Shown here one piece after another: positions 9,711 to 17,300 of a stretch of 64,000 nucleotides of DNA. Both the position numbers and the translations under genes were made by a program. This DNA is from a bacterium (GTDB taxonomy: Bacteria; Vulcanimicrobiota; Vulcanimicrobiia; Eremiobacterales; Eremiobacteraceae): positions 1-64,000 of the forward strand of contig CADDZI010000004.1 of the NCBI GenBank assembly GCA_902812405.1. Reading direction: 5' to 3'. How positions within the stretch are numbered: the first letter of the stretch is position 1; every line of letters begins with the position of its first letter. The notes under the pieces were generated by a model. It did no database searches. It was given only the letters and a program-made list of their open reading frames with translations, and was not told where the DNA came from.

Positions 9711-10553
9711 ATGCGAAACAGCACCCGAATGACCATCGCCGATGCCGTCGAGGCCTTCCTGGCCGACCTGGAGCGGTCCGGCCGATCGGCCTCGACCGTC
9801 CGTAACTACCGCGCCGACCTGAGCGCCCTGCTGCGGTCGGGCAGGCTGCCCACGGGGACGGCCGGCGTGGCCCGCCTCGTCGAGCGCCACCTCAAAGGCC
9901 TGCGTCTGGCCGGGCGCTCGTGGAATCGCCATCTGGCCACGCTGCGCCGCTTCTGCGAATACCTCGTCCGCGAGGGTCTCTTGCCCGCCAATCCGCTGCG
10001 CGGGGTTCGTCAGGCGGCCGTGGCGGCGCCGCGCCTGGAGCCCCTGGGCGCACGTCAACTGGCGGCCCTCATGGAACGCATGCCGCATCCGCGGGATCGC
10101 GCTCTCGTCGGCCTACTCGCCGACACCGGAGTGCGCATCGGCGAGGCGCTGCGGCTGCGCGTCCGAGATGTCGACGTCAGCGCGGGGCGCGTCATCGTCC
10201 GCAACGGCGTCGTCCGGGCGGTCGCGTTATCGTCGCGCACGCGGCGGCTGGTTGCCGCGTACCTGCGTGCGCGCCGGGCCGCGGCGGACGAACCGCTCTT
10301 CCTGGCGCACGGCAAGCGCCCGCTGTCGTACGCCGGTGCGCACCGCATCTTCCGGCGCTACGCGGCGGATTTGGGAATCACGATGCGCAGTCTGCGTGCG
10401 GACGCCGCGGCCCAAGCCTTTCGGCGCGGCGAGAGTCTGGGTCAGGTGCAACGCCGGTTGGGGCACATGCATGCGGCGAGCACGCTGCGCTACCACCATG
10501 ACGGAAACAATCTCGTCAATCGTGCGCGCGCCGCGCGGCGCGGCACGCGATGA
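9711..10553 (+). CDS. Tyrosine recombinase/integrase-like protein with altered active site
   Basis: A 280-aa XerC/D-like protein: N-terminal SAM-like core-binding domain (residues 8-95, ADAVEAFLADLERSGRSAST) and a C-terminal catalytic fold. Box I Arg is present (ADTGVRIGEALRLRV), as are the second Arg (SLRADAAAQAF), the later His (RRLGHMHAAST) and the Tyr (TLRYHHD). Two usual residues are replaced. The His of the HxLR motif is Arg (RSLR), and the beta-hairpin Lys is not found (RNGVVRAVAL). It may be slow, inactive, or a DNA-binding regulator. The gene runs straight into hsp20, whose Shine-Dalgarno overlaps its stop. Confidence 0.82.
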   Translation: MRNSTRMTIADAVEAFLADLERSGRSASTVRNYRADLSALLRSGRLPTGTAGVARLVERHLKGLRLAGRSWNRHLATLRRFCEYLVREGLLPANPLRGVRQAAVAAPRLEPLGARQLAALMERMPHPRDRALVGLLADTGVRIGEALRLRVRDVDVSAGRVIVRNGVVRAVALSSRTRRLVAAYLRARRAAADEPLFLAHGKRPLSYAGAHRIFRRYAADLGITMRSLRADAAAQAFRRGESLGQVQRRLGHMHAASTLRYHHDGNNLVNRARAARRGTR

Positions 10554-10567
10554 AGGAGTGGGGAGCT

Positions 10568-11068
10568 ATGGCCAAACTGGCAACCGTTCGTAACGGCAAC
10601 ACCTTGCAGCGTCTGGACGACTTTCTGACCTGGGATCCGTTTGCCGAAATGGCAAACGTGCGGCGCACGATGAATGCGCTGCTGGATTCCGTCCTCAGCC
10701 CGCCCACCTCGCTGACCGCGGGTGGCTCGGTCTGGAGTGGGTACGGCGTACCGGCCATCGATCTGTATGAGAAGGACAACGCCTACGTGATCGAGGCTGC
10801 GGTGCCCGGACTCAAGAAGGACGACATCGACATCGAGGTCACGACCAACAGCATCACCTTGAGCGCCAAGAAGCAGGAGGAGAAGACCGAGGAGAACGAG
10901 CGCTATCACTATCGTGAAGTGCGCCGCGGCGGCTTCTCCCGGACCATCACCTTCCCGCAGGACATCGATCCCGAGAAGGTGGAGGCCACGTACCAAAACG
11001 GTATCCTGCACATCACCATCGGCATGGCCAAGCCGGTGGCGACCAAGAAGGTGCTCGTCAAGGGCTAA
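10568..11068 (+). CDS. Small heat-shock protein Hsp20
   Basis: A 166-aa alpha-crystallin-type holdase chaperone that binds unfolding proteins in the cytoplasm. The N-terminal arm (FLTWDPFAEMANVRRTMNAL) precedes the alpha-crystallin domain (about 55-155: PAIDLYEKDNAYVIEAAVPG, RGGFSRTITFPQDIDPEKVE, GILHITI). The C-terminal tail is short. ATG at 10568 is chosen because GGAG sits just upstream; it is 14 nt after the recombinase stop, so expression should follow the recombinase promoter. A strong terminator follows. Confidence 0.95.
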   Translation: MAKLATVRNGNTLQRLDDFLTWDPFAEMANVRRTMNALLDSVLSPPTSLTAGGSVWSGYGVPAIDLYEKDNAYVIEAAVPGLKKDDIDIEVTTNSITLSAKKQEEKTEENERYHYREVRRGGFSRTITFPQDIDPEKVEATYQNGILHITIGMAKPVATKKVLVKG

Positions 11069-11110
11069 GGTCTGGACCGTCCGGACGTTCGTCCGAATAA
11101 ACCCAAACGC

Positions 11111-11150
11111 AATGGGGCGCGCCTCGCAAGGCTCGCCCCATTTCTCATTT
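11111..11150 (+). terminator. Rho-independent terminator after hsp20
   Basis: Perfect 9-bp stem AATGGGGCG (11111-11119) with CGCCCCATT (11134-11142), followed by a T-rich tail TTTCTCATTT. Confidence 0.8.
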
Positions 11151-11239
11151 CATCCGGCAACCCAGGCCGGCATGGCATGCTGGCCGCCGGCAAAGGGCCT
11201 CAGCGTTGCAAGGCAGAAGCCGCACCCGGCCACAACGCC

Positions 11240-12223
11240 ATGTTCACGTACGCCATCCGCCGCCTGCTCCAGGCGATCCCTCTGCTGCTCTTCATCAGCA
11301 TCATTCTGTTCACCATTTTGCACTACATGCCAGGCGGTCCGCTGGCCCCATACATGAACAATCCCCACATCACGGCCGCCGACATCGCGCGCCTCAAGCA
11401 CAACTTCGGTCTTGACCGTCCGGTCCCGATCCAGTACCTGTCCTGGCTTGGCAAGTACGTCACCGGAGACTGGGGCTGGTCCACCATGAATTCGGAACCC
11501 GCCCGCCAGGCGATCTTCGAACGTCTGCCCGCCACGCTGCAGCTGATGGGCATCTCGTACCTAGTGGCCATCACGCTGGGCCTTGTCTTCGGCATCCTAG
11601 CGGCCGTCAAACCATATTCACCGATCGACTACTTCGTCACGACCTTCGCCTTCTTCGGCTTCTCGATGCCCGTCTTTTGGTTTGCGCTCATGCTGCAGAT
11701 GCTGTTCGCCGTCCACGGCATCCACTGGCAGGCCTTCGGCTACGAGGTGGATTACCACTTTCCGTCGGCCGAGATGACGTCCACCGAAGGTGGCGGGTTT
11801 TGGGATCGCGTCCAGCATCTTGTCCTGCCGGTCACAACGCTCTCGCTGCTCAACCTGGCAACCTGGTCGCGTTTCACGCGCGCCTCGATGCAGGAAGTCC
11901 TGCACACCGAATACATGCGGACCGCGGCCGCCAAGGGGCTGCCCTTCCTGCAGATTCTCCTCAAGCACGGTCTCAAGAACGCGCTCATGCCGGTCGTCAC
12001 GATCACCGCGCTCTCGCTGCCCGGCCTGTTCAGCGGCGCGATCGTGACCGAGACGATCTTCGCCTGGCCCGGCATGGGCCGGCTGTTCATTACGGCCCTG
12101 CAGCAGCAAGACTTCTCGCTGCTCATGGCCTACCTGGTCTTAAGCGCGTTTTTGGTGATCCTCTTCAACCTGCTGGCGGACCTGGCGTACGGGTGGCTCG
12201 ACCCGCGCGTCCGCTACGACTGA
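11240..12223 (+). CDS. Peptide-type ABC transporter permease, DppB family
   Basis: A 327-aa inner-membrane permease with six predicted spans, beginning MFTYAIRRLLQAIPLLLFIS. The binding-protein-dependent transport motif is visible as the EAA loop (YMRTAAAKGLPFLQILLKHG). FDRP-type sequence (LKHNFGLDRPVPIQYLSWLG) after span 1 is typical of DppB/OppB. ATG at 11240 starts the hydrophobic N-terminus directly. A second permease follows 18 nt later. No ATPase or substrate-binding gene is adjacent, so the substrate (peptide, nickel, sugar) cannot be assigned. Confidence 0.92.
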   Translation: MFTYAIRRLLQAIPLLLFISIILFTILHYMPGGPLAPYMNNPHITAADIARLKHNFGLDRPVPIQYLSWLGKYVTGDWGWSTMNSEPARQAIFERLPATLQLMGISYLVAITLGLVFGILAAVKPYSPIDYFVTTFAFFGFSMPVFWFALMLQMLFAVHGIHWQAFGYEVDYHFPSAEMTSTEGGGFWDRVQHLVLPVTTLSLLNLATWSRFTRASMQEVLHTEYMRTAAAKGLPFLQILLKHGLKNALMPVVTITALSLPGLFSGAIVTETIFAWPGMGRLFITALQQQDFSLLMAYLVLSAFLVILFNLLADLAYGWLDPRVRYD

Positions 12224-12241
12224 TTCGGGGGAACGACGCGC

Positions 12242-13168
12242 ATGGCTTTGGTCAGCGACGCCCTGCCGCAGCCGGCGACCCCGGCGGCCGCCGACGAGTA
12301 CGTTTACCAACGCCATCAGACGTGGCGCAAGTTCAAGCGCCACCGGCTGGCGCTTGCCGGTGCGGCAGTTCTCATCCTGATTGCCGTCGGGGCGATCTTC
12401 GCTCCCTGGCTGTCGCACTTCGATCCGACGGCGAGCGACCCCAACTGGCAGGGAACGCCGCTTGCCCCGGGACAGTTCGGGCACGTGCTCGGGACGGACG
12501 AGCTGGGCCGCGACCTCTACACCCGCCTGCTCTACGGCGGACGCATCTCGCTCACGGTCGCTACGGTTGCCGTCGTCATCGAGATCCTCATCGGTACCTT
12601 CATCGGGGCGCTGGCCGGCTACTACGGCGGCCTGGTCGACGGCCTCCTCATGCGGCTGACGGACACCTTCCTGTCCATTCCCTTGCTGCCGCTGCTGCTC
12701 GTCTTGACCGGGATCGTCGCCGCGTCCTCGAGCAAGGCGTCGCTGAACTTCACGTCGATCGTCCTCATCATCGGACTCCTCTCGTGGATGAGCGTCGCGC
12801 GTCTCGTTCGCGCCGCCTTCCTCAGCTTGCGCGAGAAGGAGTTCACCGAAGCCGCGCGGGCGATCGGGAGCGGTGATGCCCGCATCGTCTTGCGCCACCT
12901 GTTGCCCAATGCGGTGGCCCCGATTACGGTCCAGGCGACGCTCGACGTGGGCAACGTCATCCTCCTCGAGTCGGTGCTGTCGTTTTTGGGGTACGGCATC
13001 CAGCCCCCCATGGCGTCCTGGGGCAGCATGTTGGCCAACGCTCAGGAGAACGTCACGATTGCGCCCTGGGCGGCCATCTATCCCGGGCTCATGATCTTCA
13101 TTACCGTCCTGGCGGTCAACTACGTCGGCGACGGTCTGCGCGACGCGCTCGATCCCAACGTGCAGTAG
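12242..13168 (+). CDS. Peptide-type ABC transporter permease, DppC family
   Basis: A 308-aa partner permease. An N-terminal cytoplasmic tail (YQRHQTWRKFKRHRLALAGA) leads to span 1, then the DppC signature HVLGTDELGRDLYTRLLYGG. The EAA loop is FTEAARAIGSGDARIVLRHL. The C-terminus (ANAQENVTIAPWAAIYPGLM) is typical. It forms a heterodimeric channel with the preceding permease. The set ends here, which leaves it without its ATPases. Confidence 0.92.
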   Translation: MALVSDALPQPATPAAADEYVYQRHQTWRKFKRHRLALAGAAVLILIAVGAIFAPWLSHFDPTASDPNWQGTPLAPGQFGHVLGTDELGRDLYTRLLYGGRISLTVATVAVVIEILIGTFIGALAGYYGGLVDGLLMRLTDTFLSIPLLPLLLVLTGIVAASSSKASLNFTSIVLIIGLLSWMSVARLVRAAFLSLREKEFTEAARAIGSGDARIVLRHLLPNAVAPITVQATLDVGNVILLESVLSFLGYGIQPPMASWGSMLANAQENVTIAPWAAIYPGLMIFITVLAVNYVGDGLRDALDPNVQ

Positions 13169-13403
13169 CGTTCCGGCCCGTCGCCTGACGCAGCCGGCGG
13201 TGTTTCTGCGGTTTCTGGAGAGCGGTGCGAGCGACGGCCGGTATGGGAGGGCGGTGCACGCGGTCAAACCATCCTTACGCCGGTCGTACGGTGGTCCCGG
13301 CTTCGTGGCTGCCGACAGCCTCAGGAACGGAGACCGAGACTGCGCCCGGCTGAACAGGTGCCGCGCCTGTGCGCGGCTTATGTACGGGTGGAAGACGGTG
13401 CCT

Positions 13404-13490
13404 GCCCAGGTGGCGGAATTGGTAGACGCGCTAGTTTGAGGGGCTAGTCGGGTAAAACCGGTGCAGGTTCGAGTCCTGTCCTGGGCACCA
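13404..13490 (+). tRNA. tRNA-Leu (GAG anticodon)
   Basis: An 87-nt class II tRNA. Acceptor GCCCAGG (13404-13410) pairs with CCTGGGC, and CCA is encoded. The D-arm is typical of tRNA-Leu (TGGCGGAATTGGTAGACGCG). The anticodon stem CTAGT/GCTAG encloses the loop TTGAGGG, so the anticodon is GAG, reading CTC and CTT. A long variable arm (GTCGGGTAAAACCGG) precedes the T-arm GGTTCGAGTCC. Confidence 0.95.
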
Positions 13491-13501
13491 CGAGGAGCGG
13501 C

Positions 13502-14503
13502 ATGAGATTCACGATCGGGATCGACCTGGGAGGTTCGCACACCGCCGCCGCGGCCGTGACCGGCGACGGCTCGATCCTGACGACGGCCAAGCGCGACCTG
13601 ACGTCTCTCAAGCCCGATCACGTTGCGGATGAGATCGATGCGGTCGTGCAGGCTGTGTTGGCGGCAGCGGGTGAGAAGGACTGCGACGGCGTCGGCATCG
13701 GCTCGCCCGGCAACATTGACGAACGCATGGGCGTTGTGCGGTTCTCGCCCAACTTCGGGTGGCGCGACGTCCCTCTCAAGGCCATGCTCGAGCGGCGCAT
13801 CAAGCATCCGCTGCACATTCTCAACGACGCGCGCTGTGCGGCACTGGGGGAATTTGTCCATGGTTCGGGCGCCGGCGTGGCGGATTTTGCCCTCATCACG
13901 ATCGGGACCGGGATCGGCGGCGGCTTTGTGTGCAACGGGCGGCTGGTTCTGGGAGTGGCGATGGGTGCGGGCGAGGTTGGCCATCACGTCATCCGTCCCG
14001 ACACCGGCTTTGTGTGCACGTGTGGTAAGCGTGGTTGCTTCGAGGCTCAAGCCTCCGGAACCGGCCTCGTCCGGCACGCGCTGGCTCTTGCGCCATCGTT
14101 TCCCAAGAGCACGTTGCTCACCCGCAAACCGCAAGCCAAGTGGGGCAGTAAGCTGATTCGTAAGGCGGTGGCCAAAGGCGACGAGCATGCACTCGCCGCC
14201 TGGAAGACTTACTTGGCCGACTTGGCCCTGGGATTGGCCAACATCGTCTCCTTCACGAATCCGGCCGTCATCGCGCTGGGCGGCGGCGTGGGCCAGACCG
14301 ATCCTTCGCTGCTCGCGGAGCCGGTCGCCAAATTGGTGGACGAGCAGACGACGATGGTCCCCAAGGGAACGACGCGGATCGTCAGCGCGAAGTTGGGCAA
14401 CAATGCGGGCATGGTGGGCGCAGCTGTCCTGGCGCGTTTGGGAGGCGTCGCCGCCTTGCGTTCGTCCTTGGATGGGGCTGCGCGCAAGACCGTACGGGCG
14501 TAA
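13502..14503 (+). CDS. ROK family sugar kinase
   Basis: A 333-aa ROK protein, most likely a glucokinase-type sugar kinase. ATP-binding DLGGSHT is at the N-terminus. The sugar-binding and catalytic area is NDARCAALGE, the ROK motif is ITIGTGIGGGFVCNG, and the zinc site is GEVGHH plus CTCGKRGCFEA. GAGGAG lies just before the ATG, and the gene starts 11 nt after the tRNA-Leu. No DNA-binding N-terminus, so it is a kinase rather than a NagC-like repressor. Confidence 0.92.
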   Translation: MRFTIGIDLGGSHTAAAAVTGDGSILTTAKRDLTSLKPDHVADEIDAVVQAVLAAAGEKDCDGVGIGSPGNIDERMGVVRFSPNFGWRDVPLKAMLERRIKHPLHILNDARCAALGEFVHGSGAGVADFALITIGTGIGGGFVCNGRLVLGVAMGAGEVGHHVIRPDTGFVCTCGKRGCFEAQASGTGLVRHALALAPSFPKSTLLTRKPQAKWGSKLIRKAVAKGDEHALAAWKTYLADLALGLANIVSFTNPAVIALGGGVGQTDPSLLAEPVAKLVDEQTTMVPKGTTRIVSAKLGNNAGMVGAAVLARLGGVAALRSSLDGAARKTVRA

Positions 14504-14610
14504 GCCGGGTCGGCTGCTGCCACCGCCGCAACCGAGGGGCGAACGCCGGATCCACAAGCCACACTGCGCGGCCTGTTGTCCCTCGCCGTCGCGTGACATT
14601 CGCGCCGGAG

Positions 14611-14627
14611 GTACCATTGTTTGGTAC
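14611..14627. promoter_or_regulatory. Small palindrome upstream of lipoprotein
   Basis: GTACCA (14611-14616), 5-nt centre, TGGTAC (14622-14627): an exact inverted repeat in the 280-bp gap before the lipoprotein. Possible operator; the regulator is unknown. Confidence 0.35.
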
Positions 14628-14785
14628 AAAGCCAGGTATTCGCCCCACGAGTAAACAAGGAGGCACCGTTGGGGTCGCATGGCGCACGCGGGAAAACGTT
14701 CAACCAGGTGCTATTTGCCAATGAGCCGTCGCGTGGAGCTGTTCGGTACGCGCTCCGGCCGACGGGCCCCTCAAGGAGATTGTCC

Positions 14786-15478
14786 GTGAAACGTCCGCCT
14801 TGCGCTGGGTTCTTATTCCTCGCGATCGCCCTGCTCGTGGCGGGGTGCGGTAAAGCCGCCGCTCCGCCGCCCGCGATGCAACCGCACAGCGTGGCGCCGA
14901 TTGAGAATCCGGTCAAGTTCCCTCTCTACCACGGAGCAGACATTCTGGCCGTCAAGCAGTTTACCCAATCGGTGGCGGCGGGCCAGACGGGTATGAGCGC
15001 GCTTGGGCAAGCCGCAGGGACCTATGCCGGCAATGAGGTGATCGCGGGATCGGGCGCGAGCTTCGGCGACCTGGACGCATGGCTGCACCAGCTCGAACAG
15101 GAGCCGCCCGCGGGCTACACGGTCGTGGCTGTACCCGCGCAGCTGCAGAGTGCGCGGGCGGTCGCCGTGAAGAATAGCGTCGATTTCGCGGTCTTCCGTG
15201 ACGCCGCAAATCCCAAGCATGCGGTGGTCGTCATCGCCATGGATCCGGCTGCGGTTCACCGCAAGATGGGATCGGCTCTGACGCTGCTCTCCCGCTACCA
15301 GAGCTTGCCGGAAGGCATGCGGCGCAGCATCGATCAGCAGTTGAAGCAGCGCTTCGGCTATTCGGCCGGAGAGTTCATCGACCCGGGGAGTCCCCTCGGG
15401 ACCGTCGTCAGCGCGCTGGGCACCTACCGGGCAAACAACGAGCGCGGCATCGTGGAGATCGACGCCACCAAGCAGTAA
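14786..15478 (+). CDS. Hypothetical lipoprotein
   Basis: A 230-aa exported protein. It starts at GTG 14786 with AAGGAG about 7 nt upstream. The signal peptide ends in the lipobox LLVAGCG. The mature part has no family I recognise: a helical first half (DILAVKQFTQSVAAGQTGM) and later TLLSRYQSLPEGMRRSIDQ and GTYRANNERGIVEIDATKQ. One stretch contrasts paralogue-like segments (VVAVPAQLQSARAVAVKNSV). Stands alone after the ROK gene. Confidence 0.75.
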   Translation: MKRPPCAGFLFLAIALLVAGCGKAAAPPPAMQPHSVAPIENPVKFPLYHGADILAVKQFTQSVAAGQTGMSALGQAAGTYAGNEVIAGSGASFGDLDAWLHQLEQEPPAGYTVVAVPAQLQSARAVAVKNSVDFAVFRDAANPKHAVVVIAMDPAAVHRKMGSALTLLSRYQSLPEGMRRSIDQQLKQRFGYSAGEFIDPGSPLGTVVSALGTYRANNERGIVEIDATKQ

Positions 15479-15518
15479 GCGGCGTCGTGCGCGGCAGCCG
15501 CTTCGTCTGGGTGTCCGG

Positions 15519-15683
15519 TTAGGCGGCGATACGATAGACGACGTGGTAGCCGTGGCGCACGGCAACCAGGTAGCAGGCGGAACAAATCGGCAGGCGCGGC
15601 TCGGTCTGGTGTTCCGGGTCCAAGCTGACGAACAATTTCGAAGCGCTCGCATCCCGATGGCAAAAAGCACAAGTCGAAAGCAT
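15519..15683 (-). CDS. Small zinc-ribbon-like protein
   Basis: A 54-aa protein, MLSTCAFCHRDASASKLFVS and so on, with two CxxC pairs (CAFC near residue 5, CSAC near residue 34), which together could bind one zinc. A GGAGG site lies close upstream of ATG at 15681-15683. It is downstream of and co-oriented with the PLP decarboxylase. Function unknown. Confidence 0.6.
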   Translation of the reverse strand: MLSTCAFCHRDASASKLFVSLDPEHQTEPRLPICSACYLVAVRHGYHVVYRIAA

Positions 15684-15897
15684 GTATGACCTCCCTGGAG
15701 GGGCAAACACTGCTATGACGCCTTCGCCGAATGCCGCGTGACACTTCCGGCTTTTGGTGTGGCCCGGATTACAGCCGGCCAAAGCAGCGCTGGCCTGCCA
15801 TCCTTTGCGCATCCCTTCCTTCAGGAGAGACCTGCGGCGGGGCGCGTCGATCGGTGGGAGTGTGCGACGGATGGACGACGCCAGCCCCGGTCGCGAC

Positions 15898-17271
15898 TTA
15901 CGCGGCCGCGAGCTCCGCCAGCCGGCGGACGAGCGAGTCGGCAACCGCCTCGTGTTCGGGTTTCAAGAGCACGCTGCGTAGGACCAGGCAATGATCGGCA
16001 TCCCAGGCGAGATGGGGCAGGGCAAGCCGGCCCAACGCGGCCGGCAGGCGCCAGGTGGCGACAAACAGCGGATCCGACAACTTCTGTGCAGCTGCGAAGA
16101 TCCGCGCACTGCGCCGGCTCACCTCGGATGCCGCGACGCGTTCGCCGGCGCGCACGGGTGCCAGCGTCAGGATGTCGAGGTCAGGAGCCACAACCGGGGT
16201 TAGCCGGCCGTCGCTCAACGCCGCGCGATGCGCGGCAAGTGCCGCCCGCCGGCAGGCAAGCAGGGAGCGCCCCAGGCCCTCGCGTGTCAGGGGCAGGCAT
16301 TGCAGCGTCGCCCACAGCGCCGCCGCTGCGGCACCCGCGCGCGAACACTCCAGACTGATCTCTCCCAGGTGCAGATCGGATGACGTAAAGTACGTGTACG
16401 GCGAGTCGTGCTTGTAGAAGCGCCCGACGGAGGGATCCGCAAACAGCACAGCGCCACAACCATAGGGCTGCAAACCGTGCTTATGCGGATCAATGACGAT
16501 CGAATCACAGGCTCCCAGAGCCCGCCAACTCGGATGGTGCAGGCAGGCCTGCGGGTCGTCCGCCAGGATGGCAAAGAAACCGCCGTAGGCGGCATCGGCG
16601 TGAACCCGCCAGCCGTTGCCCCGCGCCAATGCCACCAGGTCTTCCACTGCATCCACGGCACCGGTCGCTGTTGTTCCCGCCGTGATGACGAGCGTACCGA
16701 TGCGCGACGGCTCCAGACGTTCGCACGCGGCGAGATCCAAGCGGCCGGCGCGGTCAACGGGAGCAACGACGCACTCGACTCCCAAGAGTCCGCACATCCG
16801 CGGGTGCGTGTAATGGGCCTCGGCACTGATGAGGACCGCTTTGCCGGGATGGACGCGCGACGCAACCCATAGCGCCTCCAGATTGGCGATCGTCCCCGAA
16901 CTCGTCAGATGTCCCAGGTGCGGCGCGGGCAGGCCCAGCATGCGGGCCAAGGCCGCGATGCATTCGACCTCCAAGCGCGCCGTGGCCGGGCCGCCGTCGA
17001 GGGCATGATTGTTGGGGTTGATGCGCGCCGTGACGGCGTAGGCCGCCAGCGCGACCGGATGAGGCGGCCGCAGCATCTGGGCGGCATAGTCGGGATGGTG
17101 AAAAGGGTAGTTGTCGCCGAGACGCGAGACGAGCTCGTCGAGGACGGCACGAGCGGTTTGGGGTTCCACGTCCAGGCTCGGATGCGGCGTGAACGGGCGA
17201 AAGCCGGCCTCCCAGCGGGCGATGCCGTTGAATCCGCGCATGAGGAGCGCACGGAATTCCTCTTCCGTCAC
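15898..17271 (-). CDS. PLP-dependent decarboxylase (group II, glutamate/aromatic type)
   Basis: A 457-aa fold-type I enzyme. The PLP lysine is in IDPHKHGLQPYGCG (about residue 263), with HADAAYGGFF upstream providing the PLP-nitrogen Asp. SSGTIANLEALWVAS binds phosphate and AEAHYTH stacks the ring. The family removes CO2 from amino acids such as Glu, Tyr, Trp or Asp; substrate is not evident here. It lies 29 nt after the SNF2 helicase stop, so the two may be co-transcribed. Confidence 0.85.
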   Translation of the reverse strand: MTEEEFRALLMRGFNGIARWEAGFRPFTPHPSLDVEPQTARAVLDELVSRLGDNYPFHHPDYAAQMLRPPHPVALAAYAVTARINPNNHALDGGPATARLEVECIAALARMLGLPAPHLGHLTSSGTIANLEALWVASRVHPGKAVLISAEAHYTHPRMCGLLGVECVVAPVDRAGRLDLAACERLEPSRIGTLVITAGTTATGAVDAVEDLVALARGNGWRVHADAAYGGFFAILADDPQACLHHPSWRALGACDSIVIDPHKHGLQPYGCGAVLFADPSVGRFYKHDSPYTYFTSSDLHLGEISLECSRAGAAAAALWATLQCLPLTREGLGRSLLACRRAALAAHRAALSDGRLTPVVAPDLDILTLAPVRAGERVAASEVSRRSARIFAAAQKLSDPLFVATWRLPAALGRLALPHLAWDADHCLVLRSVLLKPEHEAVADSLVRRLAELAAA

Positions 17272-17300
17272 GTCACGGAGCGGGCGCGGCGGGGGCGCCC

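Noticed and set aside
9711-10553. Integrase of a prophage or integrative element
   Set aside because: No phage or conjugation genes, no tRNA with a matching att duplicate next to it, and altered catalytic residues. The tRNA-Leu 3 kb away shows no repeated 3' end in the nearby sequence I could see.
12140-14680. An 846-codon minus-strand open frame across permease, tRNA and ROK kinase
   Set aside because: It reads through a tRNA and two well-supported genes and has the composition of a shadow frame.
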